Origin: Chryseobacterium sp. FH1
GTDB taxonomy: Bacteria > Bacteroidota > Bacteroidia > Flavobacteriales > Weeksellaceae
Length of the DNA stretch: 64,000 nucleotides
Direction of reading: 5' to 3'
NCBI RefSeq assembly: GCF_000735135.1
Contig: NZ_JPLZ01000006.1
Coordinates: forward strand, 1,178,001 to 1,242,000
The translations under genes and the position numbers were made by a program. Below the pieces are notes generated by a model. The model was not told the DNA's origin. It saw only the letters and a program-made list of their open reading frames with translations, and did not search any database. Position 1 is the stretch's first letter. Each line of letters begins with the position of its first letter. Positions 26,592-36,471 of this stretch are shown one piece after another.

Positions 26592-27734
26592 ATGGAATTT
26601 CCAATTCTACTGATTGTCATTATCGCTCTCGCGCTGATATTTGATTATATTAATGGTTTTCACGATGCAGCCAACTCTATCGCAACCATTGTTTCTACAA
26701 AAGTATTGACGCCTTTCCAAGCAGTTCTTTGGGCCGCATTCTGGAATTTTGCTGCATTTTTCATAGCTGCTTACGTTGTAGGCGAGTTCAAAATTGGTAA
26801 CACGATTGCCAAGACCGTGGATGAGAACTTCATCACACTCGAGGTTATTTTTGCAGGTCTTATCGCAGCGATCGCTTGGAACTTGCTCACTTGGTGGTTC
26901 GGGATTCCGTCTTCATCATCTCACACTTTGATCGGTGGATTTATCGGAGCTGCATTGATGCACGCTTTGATCACAGATTATCATTTGATTGCAATCACAC
27001 ATCCAGAATATTCTTTCTTCGAAAAGGCTTACCAATCGTTTGTTCAGCTCTTTTCTCAGAATGTTGTGAAGTACAAAGTTGTAATTCCGATCTTCTTATT
27101 CATTTTTATGGCGCCATTGATTGGTATGGTGATCTCAATTATCATTACTTTGATCATTGTGAATATCTGTAAAAGAGCCAATCCGCATAAAGCTGAACGT
27201 GCTTTCAAAAAACTACAGCTGGTGTCGTCCGCATTGTTCAGTCTTGGACACGGAACCAATGATGCTCAAAAAGTAATGGGAATCATAGGGGCTGCGATGA
27301 TCTATTTTCACGTGAATATGATGAAAGATCCTTTGTATCTGAATATTGCTGAGGCAGATCGTTTTAACTTTTTTGCAGAGCATTATCTTTGGGTGCCAAT
27401 CGTTTCTTTCTTAGCCATCGCATTGGGAACAATGAGTGGCGGTTGGAAGATCATCAAAACGATGGGAACCAGAATTACGAAAGTAACGCCTTTGGAAGGT
27501 GTAGCAGCAGAAACCGCTGGAGCAGTAACGCTTTTCATTACAGAGCAACTGAGAATTCCAGTTTCTACAACGCACACTATCACAGGATCGATCATTGGAG
27601 TTGGATTGACAAAAAGAGTTTCAGCCGTAAGATGGGGTGTAACTGTGAGTTTGCTTTGGGCGTGGATTCTTACCATTCCAATCAGTGCCATCGTTGCGGG
27701 AATCACTTATCTTCTTGTAGTATTGATATTTTAA
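26592..27734 (+). CDS. pit: PiT-family inorganic phosphate transporter
   Basis: The 380-residue integral membrane protein contains the two inverted PiT signatures: DYINGFHDAANSIATIV near residue 17 and SLGHGTNDAQKVMG near residue 217. There are about ten membrane helices, with SSSSHTLIGGFIGAALMH and STTHTITGSIIGVG as the paired serine-rich loops. It carries phosphate into the cell with a cation. It forms a unit with the DUF47 gene just upstream and ends at a terminator. Confidence 0.93.
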   Translation: MEFPILLIVIIALALIFDYINGFHDAANSIATIVSTKVLTPFQAVLWAAFWNFAAFFIAAYVVGEFKIGNTIAKTVDENFITLEVIFAGLIAAIAWNLLTWWFGIPSSSSHTLIGGFIGAALMHALITDYHLIAITHPEYSFFEKAYQSFVQLFSQNVVKYKVVIPIFLFIFMAPLIGMVISIIITLIIVNICKRANPHKAERAFKKLQLVSSALFSLGHGTNDAQKVMGIIGAAMIYFHVNMMKDPLYLNIAEADRFNFFAEHYLWVPIVSFLAIALGTMSGGWKIIKTMGTRITKVTPLEGVAAETAGAVTLFITEQLRIPVSTTHTITGSIIGVGLTKRVSAVRWGVTVSLLWAWILTIPISAIVAGITYLLVVLIF

Positions 27735-27760
27735 ATTTTAAATTTAATTTTTTAACATAT

Positions 27761-27788
27761 AGCTTTCCAGTTTTGGGAAGCTTTTTTT
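27761..27788 (+). terminator. Terminator after pit
   Basis: AGCTTTCC (27761-27768) pairs with GGGAAGCT (27775-27782), followed by seven T. Confidence 0.82.
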
Positions 27789-27822
27789 ATGATTAATTCT
27801 AATAAAAACAAGATTCAAAATC

Positions 27823-27854
27823 TTGGTAGAACAATTGTAAAAAACGTATTTTTG
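27823..27854 (+). promoter_or_regulatory. Predicted promoter of the polyprenyl synthase gene
   Basis: TATTTTTG (27847-27854) matches the -7 consensus; TTG at 27823-27825 lies 21 bases upstream as a weaker -33 element. The start codon is 18 bases downstream. Confidence 0.6.
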
Positions 27855-27872
27855 CGTCAAACAAGTTTTTAA

Positions 27873-28844
27873 ATGGAATTCCTAGATCAGTATCAGAAAA
27901 TTGTAGCAGACGCTATCGAAAAACATACGTTTACCAACAAACCAGACGAGTTGTATCATCCGATGAATTACATCATTTCTCACGGTGGCAAGAGACTTCG
28001 TCCGATTATGTTGCTAATGGCCTGCGATCTTTTCCAAGGCGATTTGGAAAAAGCTTTGAAACCATCTTTGGCCATTGAGTTTTTCCACAATTTTACTTTG
28101 ATCCACGATGATATTATGGATGAAGCGCCATTGAGGAGAAACAAACCAACAATCCACACTCTTCATGGAATCAATGTTGGGATTCTTTCCGGAGATGCTT
28201 TATTGATCAAAGCTTATCAATTCTTTGAAGATCTGGAACCGGAACTATTCAAAAAATGTATCAAGATATTTTCTGAGACTGGTGCCGTTCTTTGCGAAGG
28301 TCAGCAGTTTGACATCAATTTTGAGAATATGTCGAATGTCTCTTACGACGATTACATCCAAATGATCACTTTCAAAACGGGTGTTCTAAGTGCCTCATCT
28401 TTCCAGATCGGAGCGTTGATCGCTGGAGCGTCAGAAGAAGATGCAGAAGCGATGTACAACTTCGGAAAGCACATCGGGATCGCATTCCAAATTATGGATG
28501 ATTATCTGGACGTTTTCGGAAATCAGCAACAATTTGGCAAGAAACACGCGGGTGATATTTATGAGAATAAGAAAACTATCCTTTACCTTTTGGCTCTTGA
28601 ACATGCCAATCCGGAAGAACTTTCTGAACTGAATTATTGGTATTCCAAAAAAACTGACAATGTCGACAAAGTTTACAGCGTTGAGAAGATTTTCCGAAGA
28701 ACAAAAGTGGATGACAAAGTTCTAAGACTGATCCAAAAACACAACGAGATTGGACAAAGTTATCTTGATCAGATCAATCTTCCAGACGAGAAGAAATTGC
28801 CTTTCCGAGAACTGGCGAATTATCTTTTGAGAAGAGAATCTTAA
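27873..28844 (+). CDS. Polyprenyl diphosphate synthase
   Basis: The 323-residue trans-isoprenyl synthase has GGKRLRP at 38-44, the first Asp-rich motif DDIMD at 79-83 and the second DDYLD at 209-213, which bind Mg2+ and the diphosphates. Five residues before the first motif is F74, an aromatic that in this family tends to limit chain length to C15-C20; so a short-chain product such as farnesyl or geranylgeranyl diphosphate is likely, but longer products cannot be excluded. It probably supplies isoprenoids for quinones, carotenoids or lipid carriers. It precedes the GSCFA gene with an 84-base gap. Confidence 0.9.
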   Translation: MEFLDQYQKIVADAIEKHTFTNKPDELYHPMNYIISHGGKRLRPIMLLMACDLFQGDLEKALKPSLAIEFFHNFTLIHDDIMDEAPLRRNKPTIHTLHGINVGILSGDALLIKAYQFFEDLEPELFKKCIKIFSETGAVLCEGQQFDINFENMSNVSYDDYIQMITFKTGVLSASSFQIGALIAGASEEDAEAMYNFGKHIGIAFQIMDDYLDVFGNQQQFGKKHAGDIYENKKTILYLLALEHANPEELSELNYWYSKKTDNVDKVYSVEKIFRRTKVDDKVLRLIQKHNEIGQSYLDQINLPDEKKLPFRELANYLLRRES

Positions 28845-28928
28845 TATAATAATGTACCGATTTACCAGTCTCATAAAATCTCAGATATTGGTAAATTTTT
28901 ACATTGATAAATTGCTACATTTAAAATA

Positions 28929-29882
28929 ATGAAATTCAGAACAGAAGTAGATATTAATGCAAGTGAGAGAAAAATTGGAACAGATGACTGCATCTTTTCC
29001 ATAGGATCGTGTTTTGCGACGGAGATGCACGACAAATTTTCTGAAGGTCAAATCCAGTCTTTGAACAATCCATTTGGGACGATTTTCAATCCGTATTCGA
29101 TCAATAATGCGATCCAGCAGATTTATGATGCGAAGGAATATCAGGAAAGTGATTTGATCTTGGCCAATGAAAGTTACATCAGTCTCGATCATCATTCATC
29201 CTTCGATTCGCGGTTTGCGAAAAAATCGTTGGAGCAGATCAACAAAAATATTGAAGAAGCGAATCAGTTTTTGCAGAACACGAGTTTTGTAATAATCACA
29301 TTTGGAACGTCTTATATTTATGAATTTCTTCCAAAGAAAAAGCTGGTTGCTAATTGCCACAAGATCCCACAAAAGTTTTTCGAAAAACGATTTTTGTCCA
29401 ATCAGGAATTAACGGAATCCATCAATCAAACTATTGATACTCTGAAAGATATTTGTAAAAAAGATGTGCAGATCCTGTTCACGGTTTCGCCCGTTCGTCA
29501 CACCAGAGATGGTATTGTCGAAAATCAATTAAGCAAATCAAAATTGATAACGGCCATCCACGAATCAATTTCTGGAAAAGAAAATTGCCATTATCTCCCG
29601 ATTTACGAATTGATGATAGATGATCTTCGTGATTACAGATTTTACAAAGAAGATATGATCCACCCGAATTCTCAGGCTGTTCAATACATCTGGGAAAAGT
29701 TTGGAAATGCTTATTTTGCTGATGAGACCAAGCTTTTCATTAATGAAAACAATAAGATCCTCACTGCGCTCAATCACAAAACAGCCGATGATAAAAATCC
29801 AAAATATCAGGAATTCTTAGAAAAGATCAATCAAAAGATCCTTGATCAGCAGAAGAAAGTTCAGCATAAAATTTTCAGCTAA
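28929..29882 (+). CDS. GSCFA domain protein
   Basis: The 317-residue protein carries the name-giving motif IGSCFATEMHDKF near residue 24. Later blocks NPFGTIFNPYSI, LITFGTSYIYE-like text (VIITFGTSYIYEF) and the DMIHPNSQAVQYIW block are typical. The family is related to SGNH/GDSL esterases, with the Ser in GSC and the late D-x-x-H (DMIHPN) as candidate catalytic residues. The substrate is unknown. It lies between the polyprenyl synthase and tatD on the same strand. Confidence 0.9.
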   Translation: MKFRTEVDINASERKIGTDDCIFSIGSCFATEMHDKFSEGQIQSLNNPFGTIFNPYSINNAIQQIYDAKEYQESDLILANESYISLDHHSSFDSRFAKKSLEQINKNIEEANQFLQNTSFVIITFGTSYIYEFLPKKKLVANCHKIPQKFFEKRFLSNQELTESINQTIDTLKDICKKDVQILFTVSPVRHTRDGIVENQLSKSKLITAIHESISGKENCHYLPIYELMIDDLRDYRFYKEDMIHPNSQAVQYIWEKFGNAYFADETKLFINENNKILTALNHKTADDKNPKYQEFLEKINQKILDQQKKVQHKIFS

Positions 29883-29936
29883 TAGCTTACGGCAGATGGC
29901 CATTTGCTATCAGCCAATCGCCAATTGCATCACACT
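29882..29936. repeat. Short dispersed repeat (AGCTTACGGC / GCCAATCGCC type)
   Basis: The spacer between GSCFA and tatD consists of words such as ATGGCCATTTGCTATCAGCC and CAATCGCCAATTGC that recur in altered form at 34563-34680 and 41815-41851. Confidence 0.4.
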
Positions 29937-30707
29937 ATGATAGACACACACACCCATTTATACTCCGAACAATTCGATGAAGACCGCACAGAGATGATCC
30001 AACGGGCTTTGGACAAAGGCGTGGAGAAATTCTTCCTTCCGGCAATTGACTCCGAAACACATCAGAAAATGCTCCTTCTCGAAACCGAATATCCGGGCAC
30101 AATTTTTTCGATGATGGGATTGCATCCTTGTTCCGTACAGCCAGATTCTTGGGAAAATGAATTGAATCTCGTTCAGAATTATCTTTCCCAGCGAGATTTT
30201 GTGGCCATTGGAGAAATTGGGATTGATCTGTATTGGGATAAATCGACTTTGGATATTCAAGTCAAAGCTTTCGAACAGCAGATCGATTGGGCGATCGAGA
30301 AAGATATTCCAATTGTGATCCATTCCAGAGAAAGTTTTGACGAGACCTTTGAAGTTTTGGAGCGAAAGAAACATCCGAAATTACGCGGGATCTTTCATTG
30401 TTTTTCGGGAAATCTGGAACAAGCAAAACAGGCGATCGACCTTCAATTCGTTTTAGGAATCGGAGGCGTGGTGACATTTAAAAATGGAAAGATCGATCAG
30501 TTTTTGAATCAAATTCCATTAGACAAAATCGTTCTGGAAACAGATTCACCTTATTTGGCGCCAGTTCCTTTCCGTGGAAAACGAAACGAAAGTTCTTACG
30601 TGGAATTGGTCGCTGGAAAGTTGGTTGATATTTACGGAAAAGATTTTGCTGAGATTGATAGGATCACGACTGAAAATGCCAATAAAATTTTTAGTACTTT
30701 AGACTGA
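29937..30707 (+). CDS. tatD: TatD family metal-dependent hydrolase
   Basis: I chose the ATG at 29937, which directly begins MIDTHTHLYSEQFDEDR; the upstream in-frame ATG at 29904 lies in repeat DNA. The 256-residue protein has the TIM-barrel metal motifs HTH (H5, H7), GEIGIDLYWD, IVIHSRES, FHCFSGN and LETDSPYLAP. TatD enzymes are DNases or exonucleases that use two metal ions. It is followed after 22 bases by a small membrane protein gene. Confidence 0.93.
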   Translation: MIDTHTHLYSEQFDEDRTEMIQRALDKGVEKFFLPAIDSETHQKMLLLETEYPGTIFSMMGLHPCSVQPDSWENELNLVQNYLSQRDFVAIGEIGIDLYWDKSTLDIQVKAFEQQIDWAIEKDIPIVIHSRESFDETFEVLERKKHPKLRGIFHCFSGNLEQAKQAIDLQFVLGIGGVVTFKNGKIDQFLNQIPLDKIVLETDSPYLAPVPFRGKRNESSYVELVAGKLVDIYGKDFAEIDRITTENANKIFSTLD

Positions 30708-30729
30708 TAATAAATCTAATAGTCTAAAT

Positions 30730-31002
30730 ATGAAAAACAAACCTCAAATTTTACTGATCATAGGCATCATTGCTTTGGTCATTGGCGGATATCTTTACTT
30801 TCAAGTTGATGGTGACGCGGTCAATCAAAAAAATATAGAAATTGCTACCACAGCTACCAGCGCAGAAGAAGCTGCAAGACAGATCTCTTCCAATAATAGG
30901 AGTGAGGTCGGTGGTAATTCGATGGCGCTTTTTCTGCTCGGATTAGGTGGTGCGATCACTGTTGTGTCAATCCTTAATATGATGAAAAAGAAACCCGCAT
31001 AA
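30730..31002 (+). CDS. Small membrane protein, function unknown
   Basis: The 90-residue protein has two membrane helices: residues 6-25 (QILLIIGIIALVIGGYLYF) and about 66-84 (MALFLLGLGGAITVVSILN), with a polar, Ala/Glu/Ser-rich loop between and a KKKPA tail. I do not recognise a family. It follows tatD closely on the same strand and ends at a bidirectional terminator, so it is probably co-transcribed with tatD. Confidence 0.75.
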   Translation: MKNKPQILLIIGIIALVIGGYLYFQVDGDAVNQKNIEIATTATSAEEAARQISSNNRSEVGGNSMALFLLGLGGAITVVSILNMMKKKPA

Positions 31003-31006
31003 AATA

Positions 31007-31035
31007 AAAAACCGGAAATTGCTTCCGGTTTTCTT
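31007..31035. terminator. Bidirectional terminator between the tatD unit and rhlE
   Basis: AAACCGGAA (31009-31017) pairs with TTCCGGTTT (31023-31031), with A-rich and T-rich flanks. Confidence 0.88.
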
Positions 31036-31036
31036 T

Positions 31037-32284
<1,248 letters not shown>

Positions 32285-32389
32285 ATGGAATATTTTTTTT
32301 AATTTAATAAAGTAAAAATTCCTCCGTATATTAGGAGGAATTAATATGTTGCAAAGGTAACTTATTTAAAATAAAGTCGAGATTAAGTC

Positions 32390-32875
32390 TTATTTAACTT
32401 TTTCCCACTTTTGATTTTGTTTAATTTCATCAATCAGAGTTGTGAGATCTGTCAATGTTTGCGGTTTTTCGCCAGCTGACATTGCAATGTCTCTTTTGGT
32501 TCCGTCAGCAAAAGTAACTCTCAAATTTACTTTCGACGCGTCCATAATTTGTTTGTCGATGTAACTTGCATTTAATGTTTTGATGTTCGCAGCATCTGTC
32601 GCAACCAGCAATTTTTTATAATCTTCTGGACTCAAGGTCGCTTTGAAAGTTCCTTCTCTCGGTTTATTAAAGTCATCTTTCGATCCTCCTTTTGTAAAAT
32701 TGAAACGTTCTGCTTCCAAAATTGCATTTCGGTTGGAATCAATCGTGATTTTAAAAGTTGGGCAAAATCCGAAACAAGGACCAACTTCGTATTCTATTGC
32801 AGAATATTTTGAAACCTGAGATGAGTTACAAGACATCAATCCTAAAAAAACCATTAGTGTGAATAAATATTTCAT
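32390..32875 (-). CDS. DUF6438 lipoprotein
   Basis: The 161-residue protein begins with a lipoprotein signal: MKYLFTLMVFLGLMSCNSS, with C16 the expected lipidated residue. The conserved start of the mature part, YEVGPCFGFCPTFKITI, holds the two cysteines and GxCP motif of DUF6438. The rest is a small beta-rich domain. Function is unknown. It probably sits on the outer membrane's inner face. It is followed by no gene on its strand for about 100 bases (rhlE). Confidence 0.8.
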   Translation of the reverse strand: MKYLFTLMVFLGLMSCNSSQVSKYSAIEYEVGPCFGFCPTFKITIDSNRNAILEAERFNFTKGGSKDDFNKPREGTFKATLSPEDYKKLLVATDAANIKTLNASYIDKQIMDASKVNLRVTFADGTKRDIAMSAGEKPQTLTDLTTLIDEIKQNQKWEKVK

Positions 32876-32918
32876 CGTATTTTTTTTGTGTTTAGACTTT
32901 CAATAATTGTTCCGAAAA

Positions 32919-33902
32919 TTAACCGTGCAATTTTTTCCAGATGGCATCTTTCAATTCCTGAAGTCCTTCGCCGGTCACACCGGAGAAGAATAAAGGTTGT
33001 CTGTTTTCCGGGAATTCTGCTGCGATCTCTCTTTTCAATTCATCATCCAAAAGGTCAGCTTTTGAAACAGATAGAAGGAAGTCTTTGTCCAAAAGTTCAG
33101 GATTGTATTCCTTCAGCTCATTTTCCAAAATTTTAAATTCCTGGAAATGATCTTCAGAATCAGCCGGAATTAAGAATAATAGAATCGAGTTTCTTTCGAT
33201 GTGTCTCAAGAATCTATGTCCAAGACCTTTTCCTTCCGCCGCACCTTCTATAATTCCTGGAATATCGGCCATTACGAACGATTTGTAATTTCTCCATTCC
33301 ACAATTCCAAGATTTGGTTTCAAAGTGGTGAAGGCATAATCCGCAATCTTCGGTCTGGCTGCAGAAACGGATGAAAGAAGCGTGGATTTTCCAGCATTTG
33401 GGAATCCAACTAATCCAACGTCAGCAAGCAATTTCAATTCGAAAGTCACAAAACCTTCCTGTCCATCCATTCCTGGTTGTGCAAATCTTGGTGTTTGGTT
33501 GGTCGAGGATTTGAAATGCTCATTTCCTTTTCCACCTTTTCCACCCTCCATCAAGATGATTTCTTGTCCGTCTTCTAGGATTTCGCCTACTATTTCACCT
33601 TCTTCATTTCTAGCAATCGTTCCCATTGGCACATCGATGTAAACATCTTCACCGTAAGCACCTGTTAATTGGTTTTTCTGACCGTTGTGACCGCGTTCTG
33701 CTTTGATGTGACGTGTGTATCTCAATGGCAAAAGCGTCCATTCGTGAGCGTTTCCTCTCATGATCACGTGACCACCACGTCCGCCGTCGCCACCATCCGG
33801 GCCACCTTTAGGAATATATTTTTCTCTACGAAGGTGAGCCGATCCAGCACCGCCGTGACCGCTTTTACAGTGGATTTTTACGTAATCTACGAAATTTGAC
33901 AT
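32919..33902 (-). CDS. obg: GTPase Obg
   Basis: The 327-residue protein has the glycine-rich Obg domain ([30 protein letters not shown]) up to about residue 158 and then a GTPase domain with P-loop GFPNAGKST at 166-174, TTLKPNLG as switch I and DIPGII as switch II. The G4 motif, usually NKxD, reads SKAD ([10 protein letters not shown]). There is no C-terminal OCT domain, so it is the short form. Obg acts in late assembly of the 50S ribosome. It follows adk, hpt on the same strand. Confidence 0.95.
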   Translation of the reverse strand: MSNFVDYVKIHCKSGHGGAGSAHLRREKYIPKGGPDGGDGGRGGHVIMRGNAHEWTLLPLRYTRHIKAERGHNGQKNQLTGAYGEDVYIDVPMGTIARNEEGEIVGEILEDGQEIILMEGGKGGKGNEHFKSSTNQTPRFAQPGMDGQEGFVTFELKLLADVGLVGFPNAGKSTLLSSVSAARPKIADYAFTTLKPNLGIVEWRNYKSFVMADIPGIIEGAAEGKGLGHRFLRHIERNSILLFLIPADSEDHFQEFKILENELKEYNPELLDKDFLLSVSKADLLDDELKREIAAEFPENRQPLFFSGVTGEGLQELKDAIWKKLHG

Positions 33903-33917
33903 AATATTTTTATTAAT

Positions 33918-33972
33918 GGAAGATGGAAGTCCGAAGATGGGAAAACTTTCCCGCTTCCGACTTCCATCTTCC
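33918..33972. repeat. Inverted repeat between adk and obg
   Basis: GGAAGATGGAAGTCCGAAG (from 33918) is mirrored by CTTCCGACTTCCATCTTCC ending at 33972, forming a near-complete hairpin. Relatives of its words recur at 62907-63020. Confidence 0.7.
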
Positions 33973-33976
33973 GGCT

Positions 33977-34555
33977 TTATTTAATTTTTTCTACTTCAGC
34001 AAAAAGTTTTTCAGAGATTTCGGAGATATCGCCAACACCGATCACTTCTGCATATTTGCCTTGTTTTTTGTATAATTCTGCAACTTCTGCAGTTTTTGTA
34101 TAATATTCTGTGATCCTATCTCGGATGATGTCCTCATTGGAATCGTCTGTTCTACCGCTGGTTTCTCCTCTTTTCAGAAGTCTTTCTACCAAAACCGCAT
34201 CATCTACAATTAGTGAAAGACAAATGCTGATCTCGGAATTCAATTCCTCTTTCACAATAGTTTCCAAAGCTTCTGTCTGAACTGCAGTTCTAGGGAATCC
34301 GTCAAAAATAAATCCATTGGTTTCTGTCGGTTTTCTCAACTCATCAATTAACATATCAATTGTGACTTGATCGGGAACCAATTGTCCTTTATCGATGTAT
34401 GATTTTGCTAATTTTCCGAGCTCTGTATCATTTTTCATGTTAAATCGAAAAAGATCTCCTGTAGAAATTTGTTTCAGATTGAATTTCTCGATTAGGTGCT
34501 GAGCCTGGGTTCCTTTTCCACTTCCTGGAGGGCCAAAGAGAACAATGTTTATCAT
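33977..34555 (-). CDS. adk: Adenylate kinase
   Basis: The 192-residue protein has the P-loop [11 protein letters not shown] at about 6-16, STGDLFR for AMP binding, DGFPRT for nucleotide contacts, and [10 protein letters not shown] in the lid. The lid is the short form without a zinc finger, as in many Gram-negatives. It interconverts ATP, ADP and AMP in the cytoplasm. It lies between hpt and obg on the minus strand, both spacers containing repeats rather than promoters that I can recognise. Confidence 0.96.
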   Translation of the reverse strand: MINIVLFGPPGSGKGTQAQHLIEKFNLKQISTGDLFRFNMKNDTELGKLAKSYIDKGQLVPDQVTIDMLIDELRKPTETNGFIFDGFPRTAVQTEALETIVKEELNSEISICLSLIVDDAVLVERLLKRGETSGRTDDSNEDIIRDRITEYYTKTAEVAELYKKQGKYAEVIGVGDISEISEKLFAEVEKIK

Positions 34556-34562
34556 AATGTTG

Positions 34563-34680
34563 ATGGGCTTTTAGCAAATTGCTTTTGGCTTTTTGCTTTT
34601 GAGCAATTTTAGTTAATATTTACTTTTTATTTAGATATAATTTCAAAAGCCAATAGCCAGAAGCTAAAAGCTAGTAGCAT
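34563..34680. repeat. Inverted repeat region between hpt and adk
   Basis: The left part (GGGCTTTTAGCAAATTGCTT, then more of the same kind) and the right part (GCCAGAAGCTAAAAGCTAG) are partly complementary. Similar words appear at 29882-29936 and 41815-41851. Confidence 0.5.
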
Positions 34681-34682
34681 TT

Positions 34683-35237
34683 TTAATGATTGATTCTACC
34701 TTCTTCCAATTGATACAGGTCTGGTAGGTTTCTTCCTAATTCATCATAATCCAATCCGTAGCCTAATACAAATTTGTTTGGAATTTCTTTGGCCACATAG
34801 TCTACGATGAAATCTTTTTTAAAGACATCAGGTTTTAAAAGAAGAGAAGCCACTTTCAAAGACTTAGGACGTTGTGTGTTTTTGAAATATTCGAAGAGAT
34901 TTTCCAACGTGTTTCCTGTATCCACAATGTCTTCCATTAGAATGATGTGACGATCCATAACATCTTTTGTCAATTCCATTTTTTTGTAAACAATTCCTGT
35001 AGATTGCGTCCCAGAGTAAGAACTTACTTGTAAAAAAGCAATTTCACATTTACCAGGATAATATTTTAAAAAATCAGAGAAAAACATGATGACACCATTC
35101 AGAACACCAATGAAAATTGGGGTTTCATCTTTGTAATCTTCGTAAACTTTCTCTGCTAGATCTTTAATAATTGCCTGAATTTCATCGTGTTTCAGGTATG
35201 GTACGAAACTTTTGTCGTGAACTTGTATAGACTCCAT
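34683..35237 (-). CDS. hpt: Hypoxanthine phosphoribosyltransferase
   Basis: I chose the ATG at 35237 (MESIQVHDKSFVPYLKHDE); the frame also offers a start six codons upstream with no family similarity. The 184-residue protein has the PRPP-binding signature ILMEDIVDTGNTLEN and the purine-side motif VDYVAKEIPNKFVLGYGLD with the tyrosine/aspartate pair of HPRT enzymes. It salvages hypoxanthine and guanine using PRPP. With adk downstream it forms a purine-metabolism group that ends at obg. Confidence 0.94.
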   Translation of the reverse strand: MESIQVHDKSFVPYLKHDEIQAIIKDLAEKVYEDYKDETPIFIGVLNGVIMFFSDFLKYYPGKCEIAFLQVSSYSGTQSTGIVYKKMELTKDVMDRHIILMEDIVDTGNTLENLFEYFKNTQRPKSLKVASLLLKPDVFKKDFIVDYVAKEIPNKFVLGYGLDYDELGRNLPDLYQLEEGRINH

Positions 35238-35341
35238 ATGTATTTCAAAGTGCAAAAATAAGATTTTTAAACCAAACAGCCCATTTTCTTTTTTTAGTAG
35301 TTTTTGAAGATGATAGAAAAGAGTAATACAATTTAATTATC

Positions 35342-35349
35342 TATATTTG
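35342..35349 (+). promoter_or_regulatory. Predicted -7 element of the PASTA gene
   Basis: TATATTTG matches TAnnTTTG and lies 26 bases before the start codon at 35376, in the divergent spacer with hpt. Confidence 0.5.
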
Positions 35350-35375
35350 CGTTACGTTTCTGAAAAAGAATAATT

Positions 35376-36425
35376 ATGTTCAAATCGCTTTTCCACTGGA
35401 AAGTATTACTTAATATCGTATTGGCAATGGCGTTTTTCGCCGGTTTGGTTTGGCTTACATTCCGTTGGCTGGAGTTTCATACCAACCATGGAGAGGAAGT
35501 TCCTGTTCCCAATGTTGTCAATATGACCATTCATCAAGCTATCAAAGTTTTAGACGATTCTGGTTTGGAATATGAAGTTGACAGTTTCAAATATGACCCG
35601 AAATTCCGTCCATTTCAAGTTTTGGCCGTTTTTCCAGCGCCAGGCGCTAATGTGAAAAATGGTAGAGTAATTAACGTTAAAGTGAATCCAAGAACTTGGG
35701 CAAAAGTTGGAATCCCGGATATTATTGATCGATACAAAGGATTGGCTTTTAATCAGTTAAATCTTGTAGGTCTTAAAGTTGGTGATACGCTTTATGAGCC
35801 TAGTATTCAGAGAGATGCAGTTCTTAGGATTTTATATAATGGAACAAGTGTAAAACCTGGAACACAGATTCCTAGGTTTTCTTCTGTAGATCTGGTAATT
35901 GGATCTGGACCTATGAGAAATGTTACTATTCCTAATTTAGTTGGAAGAACAGTCCAAGAAGCTCGAAAAATTATCGCTCAAGCTCTGTTTGAAGTTGGAA
36001 TCGTGGATCACGAAGACGGTGGAAAAGATGAGTCTGATATTATTTATTATCAAGATCCAGAATTTGGTTCATTGAGGGATCAAGGAATGCAAATCGATCT
36101 CTGGGCAAGTAAGAAAACGCCAGCCGAATTACAAAACAAAATTAGACAGCTGGATGATATGTACCGTCCGAAAATTGATACGACATTAGCACCAATTCAG
36201 TACAATGAAGTTCCAACACCAACGATTGAACAGAGACCAGTGGTTCCAAAACCACCAGTTTCTGCAAGTACATCAACATCAGGAACTACAGCAACCACAC
36301 CTAAGCCAAAACCAACAAGCACTCAGCCATCGAATACTTCGACGCCTGTGAAACAAAGTACAACTACGCCACCATCTACGAAACCTGTAGAAAAGCCCAA
36401 GCCGAAAAAAGTGGTAATTGAATAA
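35376..36425 (+). CDS. PASTA domain membrane protein
   Basis: The 349-residue protein has one membrane helix (residues about 8-27, VLLNIVLAMAFFAGLVWLTF) and three PASTA-type repeats outside: around 45-110 (VPVPNVVNMTIHQAIKVLDD), 115-185 (IPDIIDRYKGLAFNQLN) and 190-255 (TIPNLVGRTVQEARKII). It ends with a Pro/Thr/Ser-rich tail of about 70 residues and a basic end. There is no kinase domain, so unlike Gram-positive PASTA kinases it is a lone sensor or wall-binding protein. PASTA domains bind muropeptides or lipid II elsewhere. rluD follows after 46 bases, beyond a terminator-like hairpin. Confidence 0.88.
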   Translation: MFKSLFHWKVLLNIVLAMAFFAGLVWLTFRWLEFHTNHGEEVPVPNVVNMTIHQAIKVLDDSGLEYEVDSFKYDPKFRPFQVLAVFPAPGANVKNGRVINVKVNPRTWAKVGIPDIIDRYKGLAFNQLNLVGLKVGDTLYEPSIQRDAVLRILYNGTSVKPGTQIPRFSSVDLVIGSGPMRNVTIPNLVGRTVQEARKIIAQALFEVGIVDHEDGGKDESDIIYYQDPEFGSLRDQGMQIDLWASKKTPAELQNKIRQLDDMYRPKIDTTLAPIQYNEVPTPTIEQRPVVPKPPVSASTSTSGTTATTPKPKPTSTQPSNTSTPVKQSTTTPPSTKPVEKPKPKKVVIE

Positions 36426-36429
36426 AACA

Positions 36430-36461
36430 AAAGGCTTCGACATCTGTTGAAGCCTTTTTTA
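36430..36461 (+). terminator. Terminator between the PASTA gene and rluD
   Basis: AAAGGCTTCGAC (36430-36441) pairs with GTTGAAGCCTTT (36446-36457), with one G-U pair, then T-rich sequence. rluD starts 11 bases later, so it may be read through. Confidence 0.8.
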
Positions 36462-36471
36462 GAATTAAAAT

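Noticed and set aside
36430-36461. Hairpin before rluD as a riboswitch or attenuator
   Set aside because: It is a simple stem with a T run at the end of the PASTA gene and is sufficiently explained as a terminator.
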